From: Oscillospiraceae bacterium
GTDB taxonomy: Bacteria > Bacillota > Clostridia > Oscillospirales > Oscillospiraceae
Assembly (NCBI GenBank): GCA_017619715.1
Contig: JAFZRS010000034.1
Coordinates: 1 to 49,279, forward strand
Length of the DNA: 49,279 bases
Direction: 5' to 3'
Part shown: positions 17,163 to 24,246 of the stretch, one piece after another
How the letters are laid out: every line of letters starts with the position of its first letter
How positions within the stretch are numbered: the stretch's first letter is position 1
Notes under the pieces: generated by a model
What the model was told of the DNA's origin: nothing
The model's input: only the letters and a program-made list of their open reading frames with translations
Databases searched by the model: none
Position numbers and translations under genes: made by a program

Positions 17163-17432
17163 ATGAAACTTAAGGCTGGATGGATGCTGACTGAACTTAG
17201 CGATGAGTACATCGCCGTTCCCACAGGCGAGAGCGCCGAGGGCTTTCGCGGTATTGTGCGGCTGAATGAAACCGGCAAGGACGTTTTTCAAGGCTTGCTG
17301 GACGGCTTGACCGAGGCGCAAATCGCCGAAAAACTGCTGGAGCGGTATGACGGCATCGATCGACAAGGCGCTGAAATGGCCGTGAAAAGAGTAGTGGATC
17401 TTCTAAAAAAGGAGGGGCTCTTGACCGAATGA
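17163..17432 (+). CDS. PqqD family protein (RiPP recognition element)
   Basis: This 89-residue protein has the PqqD pattern: a beta-hairpin start (LKAGWMLTELSDEYIAVPTG), then IVRLNETGKDVFQGLLDGLT, IAEKLLERYD and a final helix RVVDLLKKEGLL. PqqD-type proteins bind leader peptides and present them to radical SAM enzymes. I chose ATG 17163 because AAAGGAG precedes it; an ATG at 17145 lies at that site. GC is high, unlike the radical SAM gene just upstream. The stop codon overlaps the lipoprotein start (ATGA). It strongly suggests that the neighbouring radical SAM enzyme acts on a ribosomally made peptide. Confidence 0.85.
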   Translation: MKLKAGWMLTELSDEYIAVPTGESAEGFRGIVRLNETGKDVFQGLLDGLTEAQIAEKLLERYDGIDRQGAEMAVKRVVDLLKKEGLLTE

Positions 17433-17818
17433 AAAAGAAATATGTTGTTGTGGTGGCGGCGGTCCTGTTGCTGACCCTTTCCCTGTGTGCTTGCAAGAAA
17501 AACATCGCGCAGCAGGATGGCTCTCCCCCCGCGCCCACTACGGAGCAGGACACCTCCCCGTCCCCCGGGCAGGAACCTTCCAAAACGGACGGCGAGGAAT
17601 CGAATGCTCCTGCAGGAACCGAATCCAACGCTCCTGCAACGACCGATGCGCCTCAGACGTCCGACGTACCCGGTACATCCGGTGCTCCCGTGGAAACGCC
17701 TCCATCCGAATCGGGAGGCAGCACCTCGGAACCGCCTGAGGAGACGGGCGGCGAGGAACCCTTTACTTTCCCCGGCGTGTCCGGCGAATTTGAATTGCCA
17801 CCTGATTATTTGAACTGA
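17429..17818 (+). CDS. Small lipoprotein with Ser/Thr/Pro-rich linker
   Basis: This 129-residue protein has a lipoprotein signal peptide with lipobox LCAC (acylated Cys22). Residues 30 to about 105 are a low-complexity Pro/Thr/Ser/Glu linker with repeated SNAPA and TSDVPG-like words. The end is a short acidic-aromatic segment, EEPFTFPGVSGEFELPPDYLN in two adjoining parts (EEPFTFPGVSG, EFELPPDYLN). No folded domain is recognisable. It is translationally coupled to the PqqD gene. It may display its C-terminal segment outside the membrane on a long tether and could itself be a substrate; this is speculation. The gene is followed by a clear terminator. Confidence 0.75.
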   Translation: MKKKYVVVVAAVLLLTLSLCACKKNIAQQDGSPPAPTTEQDTSPSPGQEPSKTDGEESNAPAGTESNAPATTDAPQTSDVPGTSGAPVETPPSESGGSTSEPPEETGGEEPFTFPGVSGEFELPPDYLN

Positions 17819-17897
17819 GTGAGCTGAAAGGGAAAACGATCCCATAAAATCAGAGCCGGCGGTTGCCAAACGGGATACCGGGTTATTTGACAAAGTG

Positions 17898-17932
17898 AAT
17901 CGCTCCGGGGAACAGTCCCCGGAGCGATTTTG
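17898..17932 (+). terminator. Terminator of the radical SAM module 2 locus
   Basis: A 13-bp stem AATCGCTCCGGGG/CCCCGGAGCGATT closes on a short loop (around 17911-17916) and is followed by TTTT. It is about 80 bases after the lipoprotein stop and separates the locus from the convergent SDR gene. Confidence 0.85.
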
Positions 17933-17958
17933 TATAATTTGCAGGAGGCCATGCGCCC

Positions 17959-18693
17959 TTACAGAATAAAACCCCCGTCCACGGTGAGTACCTGTCCGGT
18001 GATAAAGTCCGCCTCATCGCCCGATAGGAAGCACACCGCCCGCGCGATATCCTCCGGCGTGCCGAGGCGGCGCAGCGGAGTATCCTCCGCCAGTTGGGGC
18101 AGTACCTCCGGCGGCAGGGCGTCCAGCATATCGGTGCGGATCACACCCGGCGCCACACAGTTGACGCGGATATGGGTGGGTGCCAACTCCGCCGCCAGAG
18201 AGCGGGTTAGACCGATTAGCGCCGCTTTGGTGGCGGAATATGTGACCTCACAGCTGGCGCCGCGCTGTCCCCAGATGGAGGAAATATTTACAATACACCC
18301 CTCATGGGCATGGAGCATGTGGGGCAGGACGGCTTGAATGGTATGGAACGCACCGTCCACGTTCACGGAGAAATAGCGGTGCCACAGCGCATCGGTGATA
18401 TCCTGAAAAAGCGCCTGACCAGCTACGCCGGCGTTGTTCACCAGAAGCGATACCGGACCGAAGCAATCCTCCACCCGGCGAACCATATCTTCTACCTGCG
18501 ACCGGTCGGACACGTCGGCATGCACCGCCATAGCGCGGCAGCCGCTGCGACGCAGCGTATCCACCAACTGCTCTGCGCAATCCTGCCGCACCCGATAGTT
18601 GACGCACACCGCCCAGCCCTCCCGGGCAAGGCGATCTGCCACGGCGCGTCCGATCCCCCGGGAAGATCCGGTGACCAAAGCGATCTTTTCCAT
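17959..18693 (-). CDS. SDR-family oxidoreductase, FabG-like
   Basis: This is a short-chain dehydrogenase/reductase of 244 residues. It has the Rossmann motif TGSSRGIG, NNAG in LLVNNAGVAG, the catalytic Ser in VNISSIWG, and YSATK (the YxxxK pair). It ends in FITGQVLTVDGGFIL, the classic FabG-type terminus. 3-Oxoacyl-ACP reductase is the most likely activity, but such stand-alone copies may act on other substrates, and no fatty-acid genes are nearby. The ATG at 18693 is preceded by AGGAGG; an earlier in-frame ATG at 18735 falls in the upstream terminator. It is convergent with the lipoprotein gene. Confidence 0.85.
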   Translation of the reverse strand: MEKIALVTGSSRGIGRAVADRLAREGWAVCVNYRVRQDCAEQLVDTLRRSGCRAMAVHADVSDRSQVEDMVRRVEDCFGPVSLLVNNAGVAGQALFQDITDALWHRYFSVNVDGAFHTIQAVLPHMLHAHEGCIVNISSIWGQRGASCEVTYSATKAALIGLTRSLAAELAPTHIRVNCVAPGVIRTDMLDALPPEVLPQLAEDTPLRRLGTPEDIARAVCFLSGDEADFITGQVLTVDGGFIL

Positions 18694-18711
18694 CAAAACC
18701 CCTCCTGACGG

Positions 18712-18742
18712 TAAAAATAGCAGGTGAACCTTCACCTGCTAT
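18712..18742 (-). terminator. Terminator after yabR
   Basis: ATAGCAGGTGA (18717-18727) pairs with TCACCTGCTAT (18732-18742), and on the minus strand TTTTT follows. It closes the yabP-yabQ-divIC-yabR operon just before the SDR gene. Confidence 0.85.
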
Positions 18743-18760
18743 CGGCAATAAACGGTGCGG

Positions 18761-19189
18761 TTATTTTCTCCTGCGTCCGCCGCGCTTGCCCGCCATATGG
18801 CGGTTGAACTCGGACTGCTTGCTGTCCGACACGGACATAAACTGCTTGAGCTTGTCCTCAAAGGAGACGTCACCCAACGGCGGCAACGGAGCAGACGCCG
18901 GGACGGCAGAGACGTTCCGAGGCGTCCGGGGTGCGGTGACGGAGCGTACGGGAGCGTCCTGCAGCTGCTTGATGGACAGATTGATCTTCCCCTCCGGGGA
19001 GATGGCAAGAATCTTGACCTGTACCTCCTGCCCCTCGGTGAGAAAATCGTGTACGTCGCTTACAAAGCTGTTGGACACCTCGGAAATATGCACCAGACCG
19101 GACTTGCCGCCCGGCAGGGCGACAAACGCGCCAAACTTGGTGATGCCGCTCACACGACCGGTGACGACAGCTCCGGTTTCCCATTCCAT
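18761..19189 (-). CDS. yabR: S1 RNA-binding domain protein (YabR/GSP13-like)
   Basis: This 142-residue protein has one N-terminal S1 domain (about residues 3-75): GAVVTGRVSGITKFGAFVAL, GLVHISEVSNSFV, VQVKILAISPEGKINLSIK. It is followed by a Pro-rich linker and a basic tail ending KRGGRRRK. Homologues of the YabR/general stress protein 13 group associate with ribosomes or RNA. Its place directly after divIC matches the order yabP-yabQ-divIC-yabR of Bacillus. An AGGAG site lies 12 bases before the ATG. Confidence 0.88.
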   Translation of the reverse strand: MEWETGAVVTGRVSGITKFGAFVALPGGKSGLVHISEVSNSFVSDVHDFLTEGQEVQVKILAISPEGKINLSIKQLQDAPVRSVTAPRTPRNVSAVPASAPLPPLGDVSFEDKLKQFMSVSDSKQSEFNRHMAGKRGGRRRK

Positions 19190-19210
19190 TCCCGTTATCT
19201 GCTCCTCTTA

Positions 19211-19504
19211 TTAGTCGTTTACGTCGTAGAAAATACGCTCTCCGGCTTCTGCCATGCCCAACTGCTCCCGGGCAAGCTCCTGCAGAAATTCCGGGTCATC
19301 CGCCTTATCCAGATCGGCGCGCAGTGCGTCGTTTTCCTGCTGGCTCTGCTGTTTCTGTGCAGTCAGTCTCGCCTCTTCGGCGCGGCCGGCGCGCAGCTTC
19401 CCGGAGACGTTTATCAACTCCACTCCCGCCGCGATCAACAGAACGATCAGCAGCAGCAGGGGGAGAAAATTACGGTTTTGCTTCCCTTTTTTTGCGCTTT
19501 TCAC
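19211..19504 (-). CDS. divIC: Septum formation initiator, DivIC/FtsL-like
   Basis: This is a small bitopic cell-division protein: a short basic N-terminus, one membrane segment (FLPLLLLIVLLIAAGVELI), then a coiled coil (RAEEARLTAQKQQSQQENDALRADL in two adjoining halves) ending EFLQELAREQLGMAEAGERIFY, the DivIC signature. It would act in the FtsL-DivIC-DivIB subcomplex of the divisome. The gene overlaps the 3' end of yabQ. Start is uncertain: GTG at 19513 is only two bases after AGGAGG, while GTG at 19504 is eleven away and is preferred here (97 residues). Confidence 0.85.
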   Translation of the reverse strand: MKSAKKGKQNRNFLPLLLLIVLLIAAGVELINVSGKLRAGRAEEARLTAQKQQSQQENDALRADLDKADDPEFLQELAREQLGMAEAGERIFYDVND

Positions 19505-20000
19505 GGTGGACACGACCTCCTTTGCCGCCTATACGCCTGTGGATCAGGATAAAATCCCACCTATACCTATTTATTTTAGCGTACTTCCGGAAAAAAAGGA
19601 AGTCTTTTTTTGCCCGGTGGGAAACTTTTTTTATCCATTTACTCACGAGCGCGGCAGGCAGACACAAAAGGCGCAGCGTTTCATCGGCAGTCTGTGCCCA
19701 GAAATCCCACAGGGGACGCAATAGCGCGGCGGGCAGCAGGAAGTAAAAAGCCGCGCCGCCCAGGATTCCCAACACCATATAAAGGCGCAGTTCACCGCCA
19801 CCGTAGCGACGCATGAAAACGGCCAGTACCGCCAGCATGGCTACCGCGTACAGCCCGTCCGCCAGGTGGGTCAGCACCTTGCGGGCGCGGTGGCGCAGCC
19901 GCACCGCCGTGCGGAGGATATCGTAAAGCAGAGCGCCTCCGCTCCCCAACAGCGCCGACAGACCCAGCAGACACAGCTGCTGTACCACGTGGTTTTCCAT
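19470..20000 (-). CDS. yabQ: Spore cortex protein YabQ
   Basis: This 176-residue membrane protein resembles YabQ, needed for spore cortex formation in Bacillus. It starts with a hydrophobic segment and the family feature LLGSGGALLYDILRTAVR. Further membrane segments follow (ADGLYAVAMLAVLAVFM, LYMVLGILGGAAFYFLL), and a very basic C-terminus (KKVSHRAKKDF, GKGGRVHREKRKKREAKP). Its ATG overlaps the TGA of yabP, so translation is coupled, and its end overlaps divIC. Assignment rests on synteny plus the GALLYD motif. Confidence 0.88.
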   Translation of the reverse strand: MENHVVQQLCLLGLSALLGSGGALLYDILRTAVRLRHRARKVLTHLADGLYAVAMLAVLAVFMRRYGGGELRLYMVLGILGGAAFYFLLPAALLRPLWDFWAQTADETLRLLCLPAALVSKWIKKVSHRAKKDFLFFRKYAKINRYRWDFILIHRRIGGKGGRVHREKRKKREAKP

Positions 20001-20284
20001 CAGCCGAACAGACGCGAAAGCAGAGAGCCCCGTTCGGAGCGCGTTTCTTCGTAGGTGATGGATTCGATATGTCCGTCCACGTGCAGTTCCCCTCCATCCA
20101 GCGACAGCTTTCCGATGTGGAGATCGGTACCCATGACGATCATGCTGCCCACACAGGTAGTCATCACGATACAGTTCTCATCAAACCGCGCCACATCTTC
20201 CACACCGGACACCGTAAGACGCTCCCGTCCCTCCATCTCCAATCGGTGGAGCATGGGCGAGAGATTGCTGACCTCATAAGGCAT
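20000..20284 (-). CDS. yabP: Sporulation protein YabP
   Basis: YabP is a small cytoplasmic protein required for spore cortex assembly with YabQ. The 94-residue product shows the family pattern RERLTVSGVEDVARFDENCIV in two adjoining parts, MGTDLHIGKLSLDGGELHVDGHI and a final ITYEE. I chose the ATG at 20284 with AGAGGAG upstream over one at 20305. It starts the yabP-yabQ-divIC-yabR operon, and a SigE-like promoter overlaps an inverted repeat just upstream. Confidence 0.92.
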   Translation of the reverse strand: MPYEVSNLSPMLHRLEMEGRERLTVSGVEDVARFDENCIVMTTCVGSMIVMGTDLHIGKLSLDGGELHVDGHIESITYEETRSERGSLLSRLFG

Positions 20285-20294
20285 AGAAAAACTC

Positions 20295-20332
20295 CTCTCA
20301 TACAAGTATAGCTATTGCTACTGTATGAGAGG
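20295..20332. promoter_or_regulatory. Inverted repeat in the yabP leader
   Basis: CTCTCATAC(A)AGTA at the left pairs with TACTGTATGAGAG at the right (one bulged base), spanning about 20295-20332. It overlaps the yabP ribosome binding site on one side and the SigE-like minus 10 on the other, so it may act as an operator or RNA hairpin. Confidence 0.5.
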
Positions 20333-20349
20333 AGCGAAGCGCTTATGAC
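20320..20349 (-). promoter_or_regulatory. SigE-like promoter of yabP
   Basis: On the minus strand CATACAGT (20320-20327) matches the SigE minus 10 consensus CATACAnT. TCATAA (around 20343-20348) lies 15 bases upstream in minus 35 position. The Bacillus yabP operon is known to be SigE dependent, which supports the call. Confidence 0.5.
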
Positions 20350-20355
20350 AAGCTG

Positions 20356-20598
20356 TCACATCACTTCCCGGTACATGGCGGCGGCGTCGGATTTACCCAC
20401 ATTGTCCTGCACCTGCAAAACCTCCACGGTCAGTGTGCGTGCGCCGAATCGAATGGTGATCCGGTCGCCCACCTTCACGTCGTAGGAGGCGCGCTGTACC
20501 CGTCCGTTTACGCTGACGCGCTCGGCGTCGCACGCCTCGTTGGCCACGGTGCGGCGCTTGATCAACCGGGAAACTTTCAAATACTTATCCAGACGCAT
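20356..20598 (-). CDS. rqcP: S4 domain RNA-binding protein RqcP (YabO)
   Basis: This 80-residue single S4 domain protein has MRLDKYLKVSRLIKRRTVAN, CDAERVSVNGRVQRAS and VKVGDRITIRFGARTLTVEVL. RqcP (formerly YabO) works with RqcH in alanine-tailing during ribosome quality control. Its position between hup and yabP matches the Firmicute order. The ATG at 20598 has AAGGAG seven bases upstream. The hup terminator ends directly at this ribosome binding site. Confidence 0.9.
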   Translation of the reverse strand: MRLDKYLKVSRLIKRRTVANEACDAERVSVNGRVQRASYDVKVGDRITIRFGARTLTVEVLQVQDNVGKSDAAAMYREVM

Positions 20599-20610
20599 GG
20601 TGTTCTCCTT

Positions 20611-20642
20611 AAAAAATCCCGGTGCGCCGCGGCGCACCGGGA
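20611..20642 (-). terminator. Terminator of hup
   Basis: A 12-bp GC-rich stem (20617-20628 with 20631-20642), with the CG at its centre as loop core, is followed on the minus strand by TTTTTT. That T-run abuts the AAGGAG of rqcP, so rqcP depends on read-through or a promoter not seen. Confidence 0.85.
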
Positions 20643-20664
20643 CAAAGTGGATCGCTGTAATGCC

Positions 20665-20940
20665 TTACTTGGCAACGGCGTTCTTCAGCGCCTGACCGGC
20701 CTTGAAGGTGGGAACCTTAGTGGCGGGGATCTTCACGGGCTGCTTGGTGCTGGGGTTGAGACCCATGCGGGCAGCTCTCTTCTTGGTCTCAAAAGAACCA
20801 AAGCCCACCAACTGCACCTTTTCACCTGCCGCCAGAGCAGCGGTAACAGCGCCCAGAGCGGCGGAGACAGCGGCCTCGGAGTCCTTCTTGGACAGACCGG
20901 TCTTTTCAGCGATAGCGGCAACGAGTTCAGTCTTGTTCAT
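20665..20940 (-). CDS. hup: DNA-binding protein HU
   Basis: HU is the small dimeric nucleoid protein that bends DNA. The 91-residue product is full length, with MNKTELVAAIAEKTGLSKKD, AALAAGEKVQLVGFGSFE, the arm region RAARMGLNPSTKQPVKIP and the end VPTFKAGQALKNAVAK. ATG at 20940 follows AGGAGG by six bases. An open frame continues upstream through the leader, but this is chance. The gene has its own promoter, a structured leader of about 160 bases and its own terminator, fitting a highly expressed single gene. Confidence 0.96.
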   Translation of the reverse strand: MNKTELVAAIAEKTGLSKKDSEAAVSAALGAVTAALAAGEKVQLVGFGSFETKKRAARMGLNPSTKQPVKIPATKVPTFKAGQALKNAVAK

Positions 20941-20980
20941 GGTTTTTCCTCCTACATAAAAATCATTTGTATCTATCCTG

Positions 20981-21084
20981 ATGCGGCAAGACCGCATTAA
21001 GAACGCTTTGATTCGTTCCGAAAACGCATCAGCCCCTCCGGCAACTGTCGGAGCAGGGCTGTCCATAGGACAGGGTGCAGACCC
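20981..21084 (-). promoter_or_regulatory. Highly structured hup leader
   Basis: Within the leader are four separate inverted repeats: ATGCGG/CCGCAT (20981-20997), CAGCCC-CTCCG/CGGAG-CA-GGGCTG (21030-21061), GTCC/GGAC (21061-21071) and GGGT/ACCC (21073-21084). No known regulatory RNA class was recognised; autoregulation or RNA stability are possibilities. Confidence 0.5.
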
Positions 21085-21105
21085 ATCAGCAGTATTTCTT
21101 ATCAA

Positions 21106-21134
21106 AATGTACCATATTTTAACTCCTATTGCAA
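21106..21134 (-). promoter_or_regulatory. Probable SigA-type promoter of hup
   Basis: On the minus strand TTGCAA (21129-21134) and TACATT (21106-21111) are 17 bases apart, just downstream of the spoVB stop codon. Confidence 0.5.
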
Positions 21135-21164
21135 GTGCTTTTTTGGAAAAAATAGGGAAAATCT

Positions 21165-22754
21165 TTATGAAATGTGCAAAAAACGTGCTATTTTCTCCCC
21201 CTGCGGCAGGGTAAGAAGATCCTCCCGACGTACCATGCCCATGGTCAGCGCCAGCACGGCATATACCGCCGCCGCGATTACCAGCGCAAACAGCGCTGCC
21301 GGGCGGGGGGATAATGCTCTTTGCAAAAGACCGTAGACCGCCTGCGCCGCCACGCCCATCACCAGTGACGCCAGCAGCGGCGCGCCGAAGACGGAACGGT
21401 AGCGCGGCGGCTGCGGCATCACCCGCGCCACGGCAATTAGATCCAGCAGCGCGATCAGAGCGTAGCACAGCAGTGTGCTGTAGGAAGCACCGCGAATCCC
21501 GATGGCGGGATTGCCCACCAGCAGATAGTTGGACACAATCTTCACCGTTCCGCCTGCCAAAAGTGTCCACAGCGGGATCCGTTCCCGGCCGTAGGCTTGC
21601 AAAATCCCGGCGCACAGCGTCATCAGGCAGACAAAGATGCTGGCAAAGCCCAGCACCCGCAGATGGACGGCGGCAGCAGCCGCCGTTTGGGGGATATCGG
21701 GGTAGAGCAGCAGCAAAAGAGGCTTTGCCAGCGCGCTCAATCCCACGCCGACGGGCAGACCCAACAGCGCCGTAAAACGGAACGCGGTAGCGGTATGGCG
21801 TTGTGCGGCGATTTCATCGCGTCGTGCCCGCGCTGCACTGATAGCGGGGATCAAGCTGATTACCACGGGAGAAATCAAAGAGGCAGGGAGTGTAAAAAGG
21901 TTCATGCCGTAGGTGTACTCCCCGTAGAGGGCGGCAGCAGTCTGCTGCGAGTATCCCAGCGCCCGTTGAAGCGTACCCAGCACCAGAGAGGTATCCAGCA
22001 AAGAGAGTATACTCATGCCGCACGTTCCCAGTGTGATGGGAATACCGGTTTTCAAGAGCCGCCGCACAATGGCACGCCGTGTGGACGGCACGTCCCGGGA
22101 GGGTCGGCGTCCCCGGTGGGTCAGATAGTACAGCGTCAGCGCCAACAGCGCCGCGGCGGTGGCAGCCGTAACGCCGGCAATGGCGCCTGCGGCGGCAATA
22201 TGAAGCGGACGCCCGTGTCCCAACAGCCACCACGCCAGGAAAAAGCCAACTGCCGCCTTGGTCACAGACTCAATGATCTCACTGGCGGCGGTGGGACGCA
22301 TATTGCCCTGTCCCTGGGTATAACCGCGAAAGGGCGCCATCATGCACACGAAAAAGACCGCCGGCGCCAGTACCTGCACCGCCGGGCGCGCCAACGTATC
22401 GTTGAGCAGGCGGCTCAAAGGCGCTGACAGGAAAAACATACCCAGCGCGGACAGCGCGCCTGTGACAAAGAACAAAATAAAGGTTACATGTAGGATCCGG
22501 TGCTTCTGATTTTCCCGTCCCAGAGCCTCCGCCTCGGACACCATGCGGCTCATGGCCAGCGGCAGTCCGGCGGTAGAGAGGGTCAGCAGCAATCGGTAGA
22601 TGTTGTAGGCGGCGTAAAAATGCGTCATACCCTCGCTGTCCAGCAAATTGCCCAGCGGGATTTTGTAGAGCGCGCCCACCAGCTTGGTAACGGCGATGGT
22701 GGCGGTGAGGATCATAGCGCCGCTTAAAAAGCTTTGTCGCGGGGAATTGCTCAT
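21165..22754 (-). CDS. spoVB: SpoVB-like polysaccharide/lipid flippase
   Basis: This is a polytopic membrane protein (529 residues, about 13-14 hydrophobic segments) of the MOP superfamily, SpoVB/MurJ-like branch. It starts SFLSGAMILTATIAVTKLVGALYKIPLGNLL, given here in two parts (SFLSGAMILTATIAV, TKLVGALYKIPLGNLL). It also has YRLLLTLSTAGLPLAMSRMV and FRGYTQGQGNM, hallmarks of SpoVB. It probably flips a cell-wall precursor during spore cortex synthesis. ATG 22754 has AGGAGG upstream. It lies 19 bases after hemZ and just before hup, close to the Bacillus order spoVB-mazG-yabO-yabP, but mazG is absent here. Confidence 0.85.
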   Translation of the reverse strand: MSNSPRQSFLSGAMILTATIAVTKLVGALYKIPLGNLLDSEGMTHFYAAYNIYRLLLTLSTAGLPLAMSRMVSEAEALGRENQKHRILHVTFILFFVTGALSALGMFFLSAPLSRLLNDTLARPAVQVLAPAVFFVCMMAPFRGYTQGQGNMRPTAASEIIESVTKAAVGFFLAWWLLGHGRPLHIAAAGAIAGVTAATAAALLALTLYYLTHRGRRPSRDVPSTRRAIVRRLLKTGIPITLGTCGMSILSLLDTSLVLGTLQRALGYSQQTAAALYGEYTYGMNLFTLPASLISPVVISLIPAISAARARRDEIAAQRHTATAFRFTALLGLPVGVGLSALAKPLLLLLYPDIPQTAAAAAVHLRVLGFASIFVCLMTLCAGILQAYGRERIPLWTLLAGGTVKIVSNYLLVGNPAIGIRGASYSTLLCYALIALLDLIAVARVMPQPPRYRSVFGAPLLASLVMGVAAQAVYGLLQRALSPRPAALFALVIAAAVYAVLALTMGMVRREDLLTLPQGEKIARFLHIS

Positions 22755-22773
22755 GGCAGCCTCCTGGGGGAGC

Positions 22774-24246
22774 TCACCGCCGCATCTCCTCATAAAAGCG
22801 GCGGAACGTCTCCAGATTTTCCCGGATCTTTTCCGGGCGGGAGATATACTCTTGGGGATATTTGGCGTGAAACACCCTGCTGATTCGATTGGCAGCCGGA
22901 TCTACCATCTTGGTAGAGCCTCCTGCGCCCAGTGAGAGGATACTGTGCAGTTCCTCCATGATGTAGATATTATATAGACATTCCGCGCCGGGTATGCACC
23001 AACCGACATTCTCAAAACTGCCGGACATGTATTTTTGGCGGTAAAGGTAATAGGGGACAAAACCCTTGCCGCGCAGCGCTGTACCGGCATAGTCCAGCAT
23101 CTGTCCCACCATTTCGGCGGAGGGAATAACAGAGCCTTCCAGCAGTATTCTGCTGCCCTTCTTCAGCGCCAGCGTGTGTACGGTGATGTTGTCCGCGCCC
23201 ATCGCCATGCACCGATCCAGTGTGCGGCGGAAGTCCTCTACCGTATCCTCCGGCAGTCCCGCAATAAGATCCATATTTACATGGGGAAATCCCATTTCTG
23301 TGACCAGCGTCATGGCACGCTCCACGTCTTCGGCAGTGTGCCGCCGCCCGATGGCGGAGAGTACCCGGTCGCTGAGCGACTGGGGATTGACGCTGATGCG
23401 GGTCGTTCCGTGGGTGAGCAGGACTTCCAGCTTTTCCCGTGAGATGGTGTCCGGCCGCCCGGCTTCAATGCAGTATTCGGCGCAGTGGCTCAAGTCAAAT
23501 GAACCGTTTAGATGCGTCAATAGACGATCTATCTGTTCGGCGGACAACGTGGTAGGCGTACCGCCGCCCATATAGAAGGACTTGATGCGAAGCCCCGTTT
23601 CACGCACCATCTGTGCCGCGCCGGTGATCTCCCGGCACAGCGCGTCCAGGTATGTATCCATCATACCCAGCGACCGCTCCACCGATGATGAGACAAAACT
23701 GCAATAGGCGCACCGGGTGGGACAGAAGGGAATCCCCACGTAGAGGGAGATATCCTCCTCGCGCAATTCCGCCTTGGCGCGCAAGCCGGCCTGCGCTGTT
23801 TCTATTGCCAACTGCCGCCGCGCAGGGGAGACAAAATAGGTATTTGCCAACACAGTGTCCACCTGCCGCGCAGAGCGCCCCTCCAGCAGCAGCCGCTCCG
23901 CCAGCTTTCCGGGTCGAATACCGGTCAGCGCGCCCCAGGAGGGTGTAGTGCCGGTGATGGCACGGGCTGCCTTAAAAAAGCTCAGCTTTATCGCCTTTTG
24001 CCGCCGCCGCTCCGCCTCATACGGATCGAGCCCGGCGGGAATAACGACCCGGGATATGCCCCGCGCCGACTGCCCATTATAGGTAATATGCGTTACGGCG
24101 GTGGTATAGTGCGCGCCGGCGCACAGGCGCACCACCGCCTCGCATGCGTCCTCTCCTTCATAGACGGGACGCTGATCGGGAAAGAAAGCCAGGAGACTTT
24201 GCTCCACCGCGTAGCGCTCGTCGTGACCGTAAAAAATCAGTTTCAT
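22774..24246 (-). CDS. hemZ: HemZ-like radical SAM protein (coproporphyrinogen dehydrogenase family)
   Basis: This is an oxygen-independent coproporphyrinogen III oxidase-like radical SAM protein, 490 residues. The AdoMet cluster motif is CPTRCAYCSF (around residue 175), followed by YMGGGTPTTL and DLIAGLPEDT. The N-terminal about 160 residues are the HemZ-type extension containing SWGALTGIRPGKLAERLL. The HemN-like C-terminus has YYLYRQKYMSGSFENVGW. Many HemZ proteins have no proven coproporphyrinogen activity, and no heme genes are near. Its ATG overlaps the TGA of the MBL gene. It has no link to the two SPASM enzymes of the accessory block. Confidence 0.88.
   Translation of the reverse strand: MKLIFYGHDERYAVEQSLLAFFPDQRPVYEGEDACEAVVRLCAGAHYTTAVTHITYNGQSARGISRVVIPAGLDPYEAERRRQKAIKLSFFKAARAITGTTPSWGALTGIRPGKLAERLLLEGRSARQVDTVLANTYFVSPARRQLAIETAQAGLRAKAELREEDISLYVGIPFCPTRCAYCSFVSSSVERSLGMMDTYLDALCREITGAAQMVRETGLRIKSFYMGGGTPTTLSAEQIDRLLTHLNGSFDLSHCAEYCIEAGRPDTISREKLEVLLTHGTTRISVNPQSLSDRVLSAIGRRHTAEDVERAMTLVTEMGFPHVNMDLIAGLPEDTVEDFRRTLDRCMAMGADNITVHTLALKKGSRILLEGSVIPSAEMVGQMLDYAGTALRGKGFVPYYLYRQKYMSGSFENVGWCIPGAECLYNIYIMEELHSILSLGAGGSTKMVDPAANRISRVFHAKYPQEYISRPEKIRENLETFRRFYEEMRR

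Noticed and set aside
20941..21615. Upstream extension of the HU frame to 316 residues
   Set aside because: The extra part is not HU-like, overlaps spoVB antisense and includes the hup promoter and leader hairpins. The ATG at 20940 has the ribosome binding site.
22774..24246. Third radical SAM gene as part of the peptide-modification block
   Set aside because: It is a HemZ/HemN-type enzyme in a conserved housekeeping operon, without a SPASM domain or PqqD.
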